This document shows, piece after piece, positions 18,262 through 27,688 of a stretch of 64,000 bases of DNA. Position numbers and translations under genes: made by a program. Source of the DNA: Ferroacidibacillus organovorans (GTDB lineage: Bacteria; Bacillota; Bacilli; Alicyclobacillales; SLC66); assembly GCF_001642725.1 (NCBI RefSeq), contig NZ_LSUQ01000001.1, forward strand, positions 1 to 64,000, given 5' to 3'. Position 1 is the first letter of the stretch, and each line of letters starts with the position of its first letter. The notes under the pieces are model-generated. The model saw only the letters and a program-made list of their open reading frames with translations, was not told the DNA's origin and did not search any database.

Positions 18262-19926
18262 GTGAGACTTGATTACTATCTGGCGAATTTGACCAAGCAA
18301 AAGCTCCTCGTCATTGCTGAATATCTCGGGCAAGTGGTTGACGGGCCCAAAGAGAAAGTGGCTCAAAGTGTCATTCAGTCGCTCGTTCATGGATCGGGGT
18401 ATACGCAACTTTTCCATATGCTTACAGATCACGACAAACGAATCTTGCGGATCGCATTTGTCGAAATGATCGGGGACGGATTTGTCGTGTCCATCTCGAA
18501 ATCGAGGCTACTTCACTTAATTGAAGAGTCGTACGATGGAATGCCGGATGTAATCCCATCGATCAATCACCTCGCAGATCTAACCATGCTGATTCCTACA
18601 CAGATTTGGTATCTCGGTGATGGATTTGAAATGCCGAGGGAGTGCTTCGATCTTTTAAAAATGATCTATAAAGATGAAGTGGCGCGGCTGATTCCGTGTG
18701 TGCCAAAAGAGCATGTTACGGTGGAGCGCTCGCTCGGCTCGATGTTTGCAAACGACATGATCAGACTGATGACATACATAAGCACACACAGCGTATCCGC
18801 AACCAAAAATGATGTGGTTTATAAGCGTGAATTGCAGCGAATCAAACTGCTCTTTCGCACACTACACTATCAAAAAGAAGAAGTTGAGGAGGGCCCTTGG
18901 GCGGGCTTCCCTGAAGTCGTATACCTTGCGTTTCAGATCCTGAAGGATCTGTCTGTGATCACCATTGGAAACGGTTCGGTGCATCCTCAAGGAAAATTGA
19001 TGCGCGAGGTATTGACGCAGCCGTTTGATGAATTGCAACAGCAAATCGGAGAGACACTTTTTTCCAACCTATTATCTCCCCGTATGCAATCCCATTTTCA
19101 CGTCCTGTTATTTGAGATGATCATGTCAGCGAATGAAGAATCATGGTATGCCATCTATCACGGTATCTCGTCATGGCTCGAATTGCCTGACGGAAAGCGT
19201 TGCGCTGCGCACAATACAGCCGCGCGCCTGATCAGTGTGCTGGCGCTGATTGGACAGGTGGATTTTGGTTTCGATCGGAAGTATGGCCTGGTGTATAAGC
19301 GATGCCGCCCAATCACCGCGCGCCAAGGCAGAATCTCTGTGCAACCGAATCTCGACATCCTCGTTCCTGATGATGTTCATCCGATGCTGCACTTTTTTGT
19401 TGGTCAGTTTGCAACGCTTAAACGCGCGGATGAGATGTCTCTTTATACGATGGATCGTGAGTCGGTTTTGCAACTCTGCGATCACGGCTGGCGTGAGGCG
19501 GATTTGAATGATGCGCTTGATAAGTACTCTTCTGTTGCCATCGGGTCGTCGATTAAAAGATCGATTCGCGATTGGATGATTGCGTATAGTCGCGCGGTGA
19601 TCTGGGATGCGATGTTTGTGCGCTTCGAGCAGGAAGAGGTGTATCAGGCGTTTCTCGCAGACCCGCGAAGCAAAAAGTGTACGGTTGAGGCATTCGACCA
19701 GGTGGTTGTCACGATGCGCAGTGCAGAAAAAGTGGTGCGCGAGATCTTGAGTGACCTTGGAGCGCCTGCTCCGCTTGAGGTGCGTAGTGTAACAGAGGAT
19801 GTTCCGACGACGAAGGCGAAGCGGGGGGCGCCGAATAAAGCGAATACGCAGGCGCTGCGCATTCTGCAAAGTCGGGAGCTTATTCACTTGATCGACGATG
19901 CCCTTAGCATACACTCCACATTGTGA
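18262..19926 (+). CDS. Helicase-associated protein (XPB partner, Helicase_C_3-like)
   Basis: A 554-residue protein with no helicase motifs of its own. The region ISVQPNLDILVPDDVHPMLHF (about residues 353-373) and the following LYTMDRESVLQLCDHG match the pattern of the helicase-associated Helicase_C_3 family found next to bacterial XPB. The N-terminal half is helical with winged-helix-like segments. The C-terminus is basic (TKAKRGAPNKAN). It begins with GTG immediately after the helicase TAA, with no intergenic base, so the two are almost certainly co-translated and probably act together. Its molecular role is unknown. Confidence 0.75.
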   Translation: MRLDYYLANLTKQKLLVIAEYLGQVVDGPKEKVAQSVIQSLVHGSGYTQLFHMLTDHDKRILRIAFVEMIGDGFVVSISKSRLLHLIEESYDGMPDVIPSINHLADLTMLIPTQIWYLGDGFEMPRECFDLLKMIYKDEVARLIPCVPKEHVTVERSLGSMFANDMIRLMTYISTHSVSATKNDVVYKRELQRIKLLFRTLHYQKEEVEEGPWAGFPEVVYLAFQILKDLSVITIGNGSVHPQGKLMREVLTQPFDELQQQIGETLFSNLLSPRMQSHFHVLLFEMIMSANEESWYAIYHGISSWLELPDGKRCAAHNTAARLISVLALIGQVDFGFDRKYGLVYKRCRPITARQGRISVQPNLDILVPDDVHPMLHFFVGQFATLKRADEMSLYTMDRESVLQLCDHGWREADLNDALDKYSSVAIGSSIKRSIRDWMIAYSRAVIWDAMFVRFEQEEVYQAFLADPRSKKCTVEAFDQVVVTMRSAEKVVREILSDLGAPAPLEVRSVTEDVPTTKAKRGAPNKANTQALRILQSRELIHLIDDALSIHSTL

Positions 19927-20080
19927 CACTTTGACGGATTGACGAGAGGGACGAAGAAAAACCGTACCATTCGCCCTATTTCCTTTTCCGTGTAAAAACG
20001 ACCGTTCTCTCACATAGTAAGGATGTCCCTTCTGGTTCAACCACGTCCAGGGAACATGAGTGGAGAGAAGATGTGATAGA

Positions 20081-20923
20081 GTGCAGATGAAAAAGAGAAT
20101 TCTTCCAATGGTTATAAGGCTTGGTATTGTGGGAATGTTGATTGCACTATGTGACGCGCCACTCGGTCAAACGGCAGAGGCGTTTCAGTGGTTTCCGAAG
20201 AAACAGGTAGCCAAACCCAATCTGCTGCCAACTCGACTTCATAAAACGGTTGTGGTTGATCCTGGTCACGGTGGCATTGATGGAGGTACGTCGCGAGGGG
20301 GATTGCTTGAGAAGACCATTACGTTGGAAATTGCCAAAAACCTCGCGCTTGAGCTTGATCGCGCCGGGTTTGACGTGACAATGACGCGCAGGACGGATAT
20401 CGATTGTTCCGGTCTGTTTCCATCCCCGCTGTCAGGCAGGCACCGCAGAGATCTGCAAAACCGTCTGGATTTGCTGCGCAAGGCGCGCGCAGTGGGCTTT
20501 TTAAGCATCCATGTGAACAGCTCAGCCAACCCGAGTGATCGCGGACCGCTTGTTTTCTACACGGTCCACTCAGAGGCGAGTCAACAGCTTGCGAGTCTTG
20601 TTCAGGCGAAACTAAACGCGTTGGCAGATACGACACAGCGACCGATTGGGCGCAAAAACCTGTTCGTGATTCGGCATGCGCCGTGTCCTGCCATTCTCGC
20701 AGAGGTGGGTTATGTGACGAACGACCGCGATGCGATCAAATTGCGGCAACCCATGTATCTAAAACAAGTGGCGCATGCGATTGCCGTTGGCGCAATTCCA
20801 TTTTTACGTCAACAGTCGACACCAAACGCAGTTGTTGGCAATCCGAATGATGATTGGGTACCGCCTGCACTGTCTCCCGCTGTGGTACAATCAGGAAGTT
20901 CAAACATGGCACAATCACGGTGA
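20081..20923 (+). CDS. cwlD: N-acetylmuramoyl-L-alanine amidase, CwlD-like
   Basis: Amidase_3 cell-wall hydrolase. CwlD prepares muramic-delta-lactam in the spore cortex, so this gene supports a spore-former. The 280-residue product has an N-terminal hydrophobic signal or anchor (about 8-28). The catalytic domain starts at VVVDPGHGGIDGG (zinc His) and continues with a Glu in LEKTITLEIAK, FLSIHVNSS (second zinc His) and ILAEVGYVTND (catalytic Glu). Start choice: GTG 20081 is 10 nt after GGAGAGAAG; ATG 20087 is the alternative. The C-terminal 30 residues are a Pro/Ser-rich tail beyond the domain. Confidence 0.88.
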   Translation: MQMKKRILPMVIRLGIVGMLIALCDAPLGQTAEAFQWFPKKQVAKPNLLPTRLHKTVVVDPGHGGIDGGTSRGGLLEKTITLEIAKNLALELDRAGFDVTMTRRTDIDCSGLFPSPLSGRHRRDLQNRLDLLRKARAVGFLSIHVNSSANPSDRGPLVFYTVHSEASQQLASLVQAKLNALADTTQRPIGRKNLFVIRHAPCPAILAEVGYVTNDRDAIKLRQPMYLKQVAHAIAVGAIPFLRQQSTPNAVVGNPNDDWVPPALSPAVVQSGSSNMAQSR

Positions 20924-20939
20924 GATGCAGGGGGCTGGC

Positions 20940-21998
20940 ATGAGAGAGACTGAATGGAATGAGACACAATTAGAGGAAGCGCTTGAGTCGGCCGTAAATC
21001 ACATCGTACGACTCGTATCGATTCCGAGCCCGACGGGATTCACGGACCAGGCCATTCACTACTGCGCAGAGCGCTTCGGGATGCTCGGTGTGTCCTATAA
21101 GCGCACCTATAAAGGCGGCTTGCAGATTTTAATTCCGGGAAAATCACAAAAAACGCGCGTGTTGGCGGCTCACGTGGATACGCTAGGAGGCATGGTCAGA
21201 GAAATTACTGACCAGGGATATTTGCGTCTCTCCGCGCTTGGTGGATATGCGTTTCAAACGGTGGAGGGCGTCTATTGCAAAATTCACACCTTGGACGGTG
21301 CCGTTTACACAGGTACGCTCGTGGCGCGACACGCGTCAACGCATGTGTATAAAGAGGTGGAAGAGCGCACACCAGACACGGTCGTGCTTCGCCTAGATGA
21401 AAAGGTTCAATCAAAAGTGGATGTGGAAGCGCTCGGCATTGCGGTGGGTGATTTTGTTTCGTACGATCCGCGTGTCGTTGTCACGACGTCCGGCTATCTC
21501 AAATCACGTCACCTCGACGACAAGGCTTCGGTCGGCATCCTCCTTTCCCTTGTAGAACGTACTCTGGCAAATTCGATAGAATTGCCTTATTCGTTGTGTC
21601 TCCTGATCAGCACGGACGAAGAGATCGGTTACGGCGGAAATTCAAACATCCCTGAAGAGGCGTTTGAGTACGTGGCGGTTGACATGGGCGCCATTGGAGA
21701 AGGATTAACGACCACGGAACACGTCGTTTCGATCTGTGCAAAGGATTCGAGCGGTCCATACGATTACCAACTGCGTAAAAAATTGACACACCTCGCAAAA
21801 ACGCATCAGATTCCTCACGCAGTGGATCTTTATCCGTACTATAGTTCGGATGCGAGTGCGGCACGCCGCGCTGGGTATGATCTCGCAACGGGTCTCATTG
21901 GTCCTGGAATTGACAGTTCGCACGCCTATGAACGAACACATCGCGACGCGATCTCCGCAACACTTCGACTTTTATGGCAATACATACAGAGCGTATAA
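20940..21998 (+). CDS. M42-family metallo-aminopeptidase
   Basis: A 352-residue cytoplasmic peptidase of the M42 (glutamyl aminopeptidase/TET) family. Metal ligands are visible as the His/Asp of LAAHVDTLGG, the Asp in SRHLDDKASVG, the Glu pair in STDEEIGYGGN, the Asp of AVDMGAIG, and the C-terminal SSHAYERTH. The insertion between about residues 75 and 175 is the usual M42 dimerisation domain. The ATG at 20940 follows CAGGGGG. It lies 16 nt after cwlD, so the two probably share a transcript. Substrate preference cannot be told. Confidence 0.88.
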   Translation: MRETEWNETQLEEALESAVNHIVRLVSIPSPTGFTDQAIHYCAERFGMLGVSYKRTYKGGLQILIPGKSQKTRVLAAHVDTLGGMVREITDQGYLRLSALGGYAFQTVEGVYCKIHTLDGAVYTGTLVARHASTHVYKEVEERTPDTVVLRLDEKVQSKVDVEALGIAVGDFVSYDPRVVVTTSGYLKSRHLDDKASVGILLSLVERTLANSIELPYSLCLLISTDEEIGYGGNSNIPEEAFEYVAVDMGAIGEGLTTTEHVVSICAKDSSGPYDYQLRKKLTHLAKTHQIPHAVDLYPYYSSDASAARRAGYDLATGLIGPGIDSSHAYERTHRDAISATLRLLWQYIQSV

Positions 21999-22057
21999 GA
22001 TCATCGCAATGTGCAGGAGAGTTCTGGTTAGAATGTACGGTTAAATAAAATAAGCGA

Positions 22058-22081
22058 GACGCTGTCGCAAGCGACAGCGTC
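22058..22081. repeat. Perfect 10-bp inverted repeat (hairpin) after the M42 gene
   Basis: GACGCTGTCG and CGACAGCGTC flank a CAAG loop. No T-tract follows on the plus strand; on the minus strand a T-rich stretch follows. It may act as a weak bidirectional terminator between the convergent genes. The rest of 21999-22202 shows nothing else. Confidence 0.5.
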
Positions 22082-22202
22082 AGGGTTATATGAGCACCAA
22101 TAGAACAGGAAAAGATAAGAGCGAAAATCATGAGTGCACTCATAAGAACGAGATCAATGTAACAAAATCTACATCGTTAGTCAAGGTTCGACACAGCTTG
22201 TC

Positions 22203-22235
22203 CAAAAAAAACTGCGGAGCTGAGTCCTCTCCGCA
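22203..22235 (-). terminator. Intrinsic terminator of the NYN-domain gene
   Basis: On the minus strand, TGCGGAG and CTCCGCA form a 7-bp stem followed by AG and then a run of T. It begins 9 nt after the NYN gene stop. Confidence 0.8.
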
Positions 22236-22244
22236 AAGCGACAA

Positions 22245-23210
22245 TCAAGGGCGCGGAATGGAGTACTCATCGTGATCAAGCGACGCATTCTCATCGCGCT
22301 CGGGCGTTTCAATGCTCAATACGATATTTTTATGGGTGCCATACTCGTTTGTACGCAGTTCTTCACGGATGAAGTTTCCGCGGTGAAGGAGATCGATCAC
22401 TTGGCTCGCCGTATTGCTTGGAATGCTTAAATAGTCAGCGAGTCCATCGCGCAACCATTTCGGTCCGAGATTTTTGGTGCGGTTTGCCGGTTGTGCATGC
22501 CACTCTGAAATATATTGAATCGCATCTTGAATAAAATCAGACGGATTTTTGGGACTGACATCCACGTGAAGAAATTCCAACAGATCGTAACTCTGATGCG
22601 CAAATTTGCGAATGTCCGTATGCTTTGCAATCGCGTCTTCCACGTAAAACAATTCAACGTGCTTACCGCGATATAGCATTCTGCTCATAATCGGGATCAT
22701 GTCACTATCCGCTGTTACAAAGACATAACAGGAAATATTTGAATCCGAATACGAAGTTTCCATTGCATCAATCGACAATTCGATATCGGACGCATTCTTT
22801 GCTTTGTCTTCATTTTTCCCGTTCGCGTAAACGTGTCGTATCTGCACACGCTTCTTTTGCAGACTCGTCAGGTTGGCCGCGACCTGTTCAAAGTCTGCGT
22901 ACGCTTTGAACATGCGAATGTTGTTTTTGTCGTATTTTTCCCAGAGTCGGTCAAACAAGTTGCGCTGGGGGTCCTCGTGATCAGGGTCGTGACGATAGCG
23001 ATTCATCAGTGTCCAATAAACGTTATCGTAATCGACGAATACGGCGACATTCTGCATCGCATGGTCATCTGAACGGGTTTGTATGGCGCGCTCTACCGCA
23101 CCCGCAATTGCAATTCCCAATTTGTTCATTACGGTGTCTTCCGAAAAAGAGATTGGGTCAGTCTCCAATTTCTTTCGGTGTGGCACCTGTGCCGCACGTG
23201 ACTCACTCAT
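22245..23210 (-). CDS. NYN-domain (PIN-like) putative ribonuclease
   Basis: A 321-residue protein with an NYN/LabA-like nuclease domain at about residues 50-210. Acidic active-site residues appear as VAVFVDYDNVYW, ASDIELSIDAM and VTADSDMIPIM, the pattern of Mg-dependent PIN-fold RNases. The C-terminal 110 residues look like a winged-helix region (WLRDGLADYLSIPSNTASQVIDLL), as in NYN proteins with an added nucleic-acid-binding module. The ATG at 23210 is preceded by AGGAGG. The gene stands alone, with its own terminator. RNA targets are unknown. Confidence 0.82.
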   Translation of the reverse strand: MSESRAAQVPHRKKLETDPISFSEDTVMNKLGIAIAGAVERAIQTRSDDHAMQNVAVFVDYDNVYWTLMNRYRHDPDHEDPQRNLFDRLWEKYDKNNIRMFKAYADFEQVAANLTSLQKKRVQIRHVYANGKNEDKAKNASDIELSIDAMETSYSDSNISCYVFVTADSDMIPIMSRMLYRGKHVELFYVEDAIAKHTDIRKFAHQSYDLLEFLHVDVSPKNPSDFIQDAIQYISEWHAQPANRTKNLGPKWLRDGLADYLSIPSNTASQVIDLLHRGNFIREELRTNEYGTHKNIVLSIETPERDENASLDHDEYSIPRP

Positions 23211-23372
23211 GTGTTGCCTCCTATCGATAACACGCACGATCTCCATCGCACTGTATCTACATGTTCTCCTCGAGAGCCGAATTTCCTTCCGAGGGCCAGT
23301 GAAAATTACCTATTTTCGTGGATCCATCTACTCTTATGATATGCGCAAGATGCTGGCGAAAGGTTACAGCTG

Positions 23373-24329
23373 TTATACTGGTTTTTTCAAAAATCGCTGC
23401 AAAAAGACGAGTGAGAGAGCACCGACGGGAATCGGTAAATAAAAAGAGATGAAGCGATACATCAGAGTGCCTGCAATCGCCATCGATAAAGGGACGCCGT
23501 AGCTGTGAACGACAGTTGCGAGCACAGCCTCCACGACGCCAATTGTCGTCGGCGCCAGTGACACGAGTACCAAAAGGGACGTGATCGAGTACGAGAGCAC
23601 AGCGAGCCAAAGTGAAATTGGGACGTGAATCGCCTGAAATGCGGTGTACACCATGACCATCCGAACGACATAAACGAGAAAAAGGTATACACAGGCGAAC
23701 AAAAATGGGATGGGATGGTGCTGCATCCGTTTCCATTCTTCTCGAAGAATCGTTAAAGTATGCGAAGCCCGCTTGCTTTTCTGCCCAAAACGCGAAATCA
23801 GAAAGTAAAGAAGCAAAACGCCAAGACTCACAGCTACCGCGATAAGCAGTCCCACTCTAATGAGGTTTGCTTCCTGCCCGTTCGTTGCAAACGCGGCAAA
23901 CAGACAAAGAAGCAGCAATGGGACGAGTGAAACGTAGCTGAGCGCGAGTGACCACAGATTGGTCGCCGTCGTTTCTTTTAAGCCATACCCTAAACGATTT
24001 CCCCAGAAAATGAAAGCGGCAGTCCCTGATGCGCCAGACAAAGGCAAGACAGCGTTATACATGGTTTGCAATGTATAGAGCACAGTGAGCAAAAGGAGCG
24101 GAACCTTTCGCTGCATGGTTGCAAAAAGCACGCGGCCGGATGCCCCTTGTAGCAGAAAGAACAGCAGTTGAAGGGCGAGTAGCGCTGCGACCCCCCAGGC
24201 GTTTGCGTGAAGCAGATAGGGCCAAGAACGCGCCAACTCTCCGCGCTCTTTGTCGATCAGGTAGACGATCAGACCAGCCGTCGCGAAAAGCAAAAAAATC
24301 GACCATGCGCGTGAGAAACGCTTTCTCAA
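23373..24329 (-). CDS. Lysylphosphatidylglycerol synthase TM-region (YbhN/UPF0104) family protein
   Basis: A 318-residue integral membrane protein with about 8 hydrophobic segments. The conserved VLPLSGASGTAAFIFWGNRLGYG stretch near residue 90 and the APTTIGVVEAVLATVV stretch near residue 260 are characteristic of the MprF flippase-like UPF0104 family. It lacks the cytosolic lysyl-transferase domain of full MprF, so it is more likely a lipid-flippase-like protein than an LPG synthase. It is divergent from the P-type ATPase gene across a 141-nt gap. Confidence 0.78.
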   Translation of the reverse strand: MRKRFSRAWSIFLLFATAGLIVYLIDKERGELARSWPYLLHANAWGVAALLALQLLFFLLQGASGRVLFATMQRKVPLLLLTVLYTLQTMYNAVLPLSGASGTAAFIFWGNRLGYGLKETTATNLWSLALSYVSLVPLLLLCLFAAFATNGQEANLIRVGLLIAVAVSLGVLLLYFLISRFGQKSKRASHTLTILREEWKRMQHHPIPFLFACVYLFLVYVVRMVMVYTAFQAIHVPISLWLAVLSYSITSLLVLVSLAPTTIGVVEAVLATVVHSYGVPLSMAIAGTLMYRFISFYLPIPVGALSLVFLQRFLKKPV

Positions 24330-24470
24330 TCCTCATGCAACCTTTCTCACGTTCCGTGCGCTGCGTCTTTCATCGTTTCTGCCAGATATTGTACCACATA
24401 CCTTGGCATTACAGTGTGATACTACAGCAAATAGAGACGTGTTTGTCCATCATAAATCGGAAGAGGGCAT

Positions 24471-27400
24471 TTGCACTTGTCTGAAACAGCAACCGTCATC
24501 CACGAATTGCCAGGACGCATTCGGGTGCGCGTCAAATGGATTCACGTTCGGCAAAATGAGCAGGCGACCGTATTGCGTGCGCTGCGCGAATTGCCAGGCA
24601 TGGTGCGCTTGGAATTAAACACGTTGACAGGAAACCTGTTGATCTTGTTTCAGCAAGGGGAAAATCGTCAAGATCACGTTGTGAAGTCGATACTGTCAAC
24701 CATCGAAGACACCTTGCGCACAACAGAAAATTCGCACGCCGACACTTCGAAAGAAATGTCTGGCGGGACGGTGACCTTACCCTTTAAATATGCGCAAACG
24801 GCTGCTGCACATCTGAGCGTGGACAGGGGTTGCGCAGAGCGAGGATGTGGACTGTCTACTCAAGAGGCGAAAGAGCGTTTGCGCCAGTATGGGGAAAATC
24901 GCTTGCCACTTTTGCGTGATACACCGTGGTGGAAGCATGTCCTAAAGCAAGGTCAGGATGGCATGACGCTTTTGCTGCTCGGGTTGGCGGGTCTATCCTT
25001 TGTCTCAAAGCGTACCGCAGAGGGTAGCGCCCTTCTCATTGTCATCATGGTCAACAGCGTCGTCACAGTCCTTCAGCAACATCGTTCAGGGCGCGACAAG
25101 CGAACGCTTGCCGCAATGACAGACGGAGATGCAATCGTGTTTCGCGATGGACGACGCGAGCATCTTGCTAAAGAACTGCTCGTACCAGGGGATCTCGTTT
25201 GGCTGGAAGAAGGGATACAGGTGCCTGCGGATGGCGAACTGATCGAATCGCATCACCTCGCGTGTGATGAATCCCTTTTAACAGGGGAGCCCCTTGCGAT
25301 CGAAAAAAATGCTGCCGCGCTCAGTGCTAAAACGACGGTGCGTGAACAAAATCCTGACGGCGTGACGTCTGCGTCAGGCGTTGTGATGGGCAGCTTTGTC
25401 GTGCGCGGAAACGGTGTCATGCTCGTCACACAGACTGGTTCTGAGACGGTCATGGGAAAGATTGCAAAAGGACTTGTAGAGCCAACGCTGGTTGAAACGC
25501 CGCTTCAGCGCAGTGTGTCCCGGTTTTCGCGCGCGGTGGTCACTACGATAGGGCTTTCCACTGCGCTTTTGATTCTCGTTGGGATCTTGCGCAAAGAGCG
25601 TGTGGGACCACTGCTCCTCTCAGCGCTAAGCATCGGGGCGTCCGCGATTCCGGAGGGTCTTCCTGTGTTGATTGGCATCGCCTTGACGGCGGGCGTTCGC
25701 CGCATGCAGGCGCGCAAGGCGCTTGTACAAAAGCCGTCGGCGCTCGAAACACTCGGGCGCAGCACGGTGATCTGCTCTGACAAAACGGGAACACTAACCA
25801 AAAATGAGATGACCGTGCGCGTGCTGTTTGACGGCACGCATGTCAGGGTGCTTCCTGATTTGGATGTTCTGTCGACAAGCGATATGGATCAACCGCTTCG
25901 CGCGTCAGGCCACGTGGTCAATCTGCTCACAAAGGCGGTTTTATGCAGTAACGCAGAGTGGGTGGAGGCCGAGCGCGATGGAAAGACAGAGTGGACACTG
26001 CGCGGCGATGCCACCGAAGGGGCGCTTCTTGCGGCCGCCTGCAGAGCGGGAATCGCTCTGCGGGAAATTCGCGCAAAGTATGCGCGCCTAGATGAGCGCC
26101 CCTTTGAGTCGGAGCGCCAGCGTATGAGTGTCATCTGCCAAGGCTTCTCAGGTAGTGAACTGATCGTAAAGGGAGCGATCGAACCCATATTTGCGCGTTG
26201 TGCGTTCTATCAGTCAGAAGACGGGCTCTGTGAATTGGATGACGCGAATCGCGCGCGCATTCTTGCCATCGCGAACGATTTTTCTCGGGAGGCATACCGA
26301 GTGATCTGCCTTGCGTATCGCCCGCTCCCGCACGACGTTCCGGCGCGCGCGGTGGATGAGAACGAAGAGAATCTCATCTTTCTCGGGCTCGTAGGCATGG
26401 AAGATCCGCCGCGTGAACATGTAGAACAAGGCATCCGCGCATGTCGCGATGCAGGGATTCGCGTCTTAATGATGACCGGGGATCACCCGGAAACGGCGCG
26501 CGCGACCGCGCGCAAAATCGGACTTTCGACGTCACAAGCGGAGCGTGTGCTTGTGGGGAGTGAACTCACGGAATACTCGGATGAGGCGTTGCAGCGCGTG
26601 TGCCTTGATGTATCGATTTTTGCGCGCGTCACACCACAAGATAAACTGCGCATCGTCGCGGCGCTCAAAGCGACCGGCCATGTCGTCGTGATGACCGGGG
26701 ATGGGGTCAATGACGCGCTGGCGATTCGTCACGCAGACGTCGGTATTGCCATGGGACAGAGTGGGACGGCGCTTGCGCGCGAGGCGAGTTCGATCACCTT
26801 GGTCGACGACGATTTTAACGCGATCATTCGCGCGGTCGATGAGGGACGGGGGATTCTCGGTAATATCCGCCGGGCGCTTGGATACCTGCTCTCTGGAAAT
26901 CTGGGAGAAATCTTGTTCAGTCTACTCTCCGTTCTCTTCGGGTTACCGCTTCCCTTTGTTCCGATTCAGATTTTGCTGATCAATCTGCTGACCGACGCGG
27001 CGCCGACACTCACGCTGCTTGTGCGCCCCAAACGACACGCGGGCATGTTGCGCGTTCGCGAGGCGGATTTGAATGACCGCAACTTTCTCACGCAACTCGT
27101 TGTACGCGCACTCTCAATCGGTTTCTCAACGTTTTTGCTCTATCGCTCGCTGCTACTGCGTGTCGCACCGCGCATTGCGCAATCGGCTTCGCTCACTACG
27201 CTGGTGCTTGTCCAGTGGTTTCAAGTCGAAAGTTGGCACCACGACGGCGCCGCACCGCAGCGCATCCTTCCACGTCAACGATCCATGCAAGGTGTTCTTG
27301 CTGTCAGCTTTGCCGCGCTCATCGGAGCGCTTTATATTCCGCCGCTTGCAGCGCTTACCGGGCTTCAGCCGCTTTCGCTCGGCATCTTCTTTGCGGCTGT

Positions 27401-27494
27401 TACAACAGCGTACGCCGCCCAACTACTTCATGGAGGGATCATGCAATGCCTGAGACACTTGAAAATAAGCTCCACGCCATCTCTGCAGCACTAA
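24471..27494 (+). CDS. Cation-transporting P-type ATPase (P2-like) with N-terminal HMA-like domain
   Basis: A 1007-residue ion pump. Residues 1-80 (HELPGRIRVRVKWI, then LPGMVRLELNTLTGNLLILF) resemble the HMA_2 fold without a CxxC metal site. The pump core follows: cation N-terminal domain at about 115-180, ESLLTGEP in the actuator domain, PEGLPVL in M4 (near 395), the phosphorylation motif CSDKTGTLTKNE (Asp near 438), MMTGDHPETA, TGDGVNDALA (near 742), and M6 NLLTDAAPT. PEGL and the absence of CPx place it among P2-type (Ca2+/Mn2+-like) pumps rather than heavy-metal pumps, despite the HMA-like head. The start is TTG 24471 or TTG 24477 after GAAGAGGG. Two small genes, a Ca2+/H+ antiporter and TerC follow. 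Confidence 0.88.
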   Translation: MHLSETATVIHELPGRIRVRVKWIHVRQNEQATVLRALRELPGMVRLELNTLTGNLLILFQQGENRQDHVVKSILSTIEDTLRTTENSHADTSKEMSGGTVTLPFKYAQTAAAHLSVDRGCAERGCGLSTQEAKERLRQYGENRLPLLRDTPWWKHVLKQGQDGMTLLLLGLAGLSFVSKRTAEGSALLIVIMVNSVVTVLQQHRSGRDKRTLAAMTDGDAIVFRDGRREHLAKELLVPGDLVWLEEGIQVPADGELIESHHLACDESLLTGEPLAIEKNAAALSAKTTVREQNPDGVTSASGVVMGSFVVRGNGVMLVTQTGSETVMGKIAKGLVEPTLVETPLQRSVSRFSRAVVTTIGLSTALLILVGILRKERVGPLLLSALSIGASAIPEGLPVLIGIALTAGVRRMQARKALVQKPSALETLGRSTVICSDKTGTLTKNEMTVRVLFDGTHVRVLPDLDVLSTSDMDQPLRASGHVVNLLTKAVLCSNAEWVEAERDGKTEWTLRGDATEGALLAAACRAGIALREIRAKYARLDERPFESERQRMSVICQGFSGSELIVKGAIEPIFARCAFYQSEDGLCELDDANRARILAIANDFSREAYRVICLAYRPLPHDVPARAVDENEENLIFLGLVGMEDPPREHVEQGIRACRDAGIRVLMMTGDHPETARATARKIGLSTSQAERVLVGSELTEYSDEALQRVCLDVSIFARVTPQDKLRIVAALKATGHVVVMTGDGVNDALAIRHADVGIAMGQSGTALAREASSITLVDDDFNAIIRAVDEGRGILGNIRRALGYLLSGNLGEILFSLLSVLFGLPLPFVPIQILLINLLTDAAPTLTLLVRPKRHAGMLRVREADLNDRNFLTQLVVRALSIGFSTFLLYRSLLLRVAPRIAQSASLTTLVLVQWFQVESWHHDGAAPQRILPRQRSMQGVLAVSFAALIGALYIPPLAALTGLQPLSLGIFFAAVTTAYAAQLLHGGIMQCLRHLKISSTPSLQH

Positions 27495-27661
27495 AGGATG
27501 CGATTGAAACGAGCGTTGATGCGTTTCAAAGCGGTGTCGATAAAAAGGAAATAGGTCAGTTGTGGAGTGGCATGCTCAGTCAGTTCATGGAGGATATGCG
27601 CAATAAAAGTCGGAGTACCGGGGAAAACTTGCTGGCATGGGTTCGCATGCCGCGCATCTAG
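27446..27661 (+). CDS. Small helical protein, unknown function
   Basis: A 71-residue soluble, helix-rich protein with no recognised family. Its ATG at 27446 lies inside the end of the ATPase gene (49-nt overlap, different frame) and is preceded by TGGAGGGA at 27431-27438 with good spacing. That makes it a real translation-coupled gene rather than a chance frame. The heptad-like pattern (ISAALKDAIETSVDAF) suggests an amphipathic or coiled helix. A link to the pump is inferred from position only. Confidence 0.6.
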   Translation: MPETLENKLHAISAALKDAIETSVDAFQSGVDKKEIGQLWSGMLSQFMEDMRNKSRSTGENLLAWVRMPRI

Positions 27662-27688
27662 CGGATTGCCTCTGAAAGGTTGAGAGAA

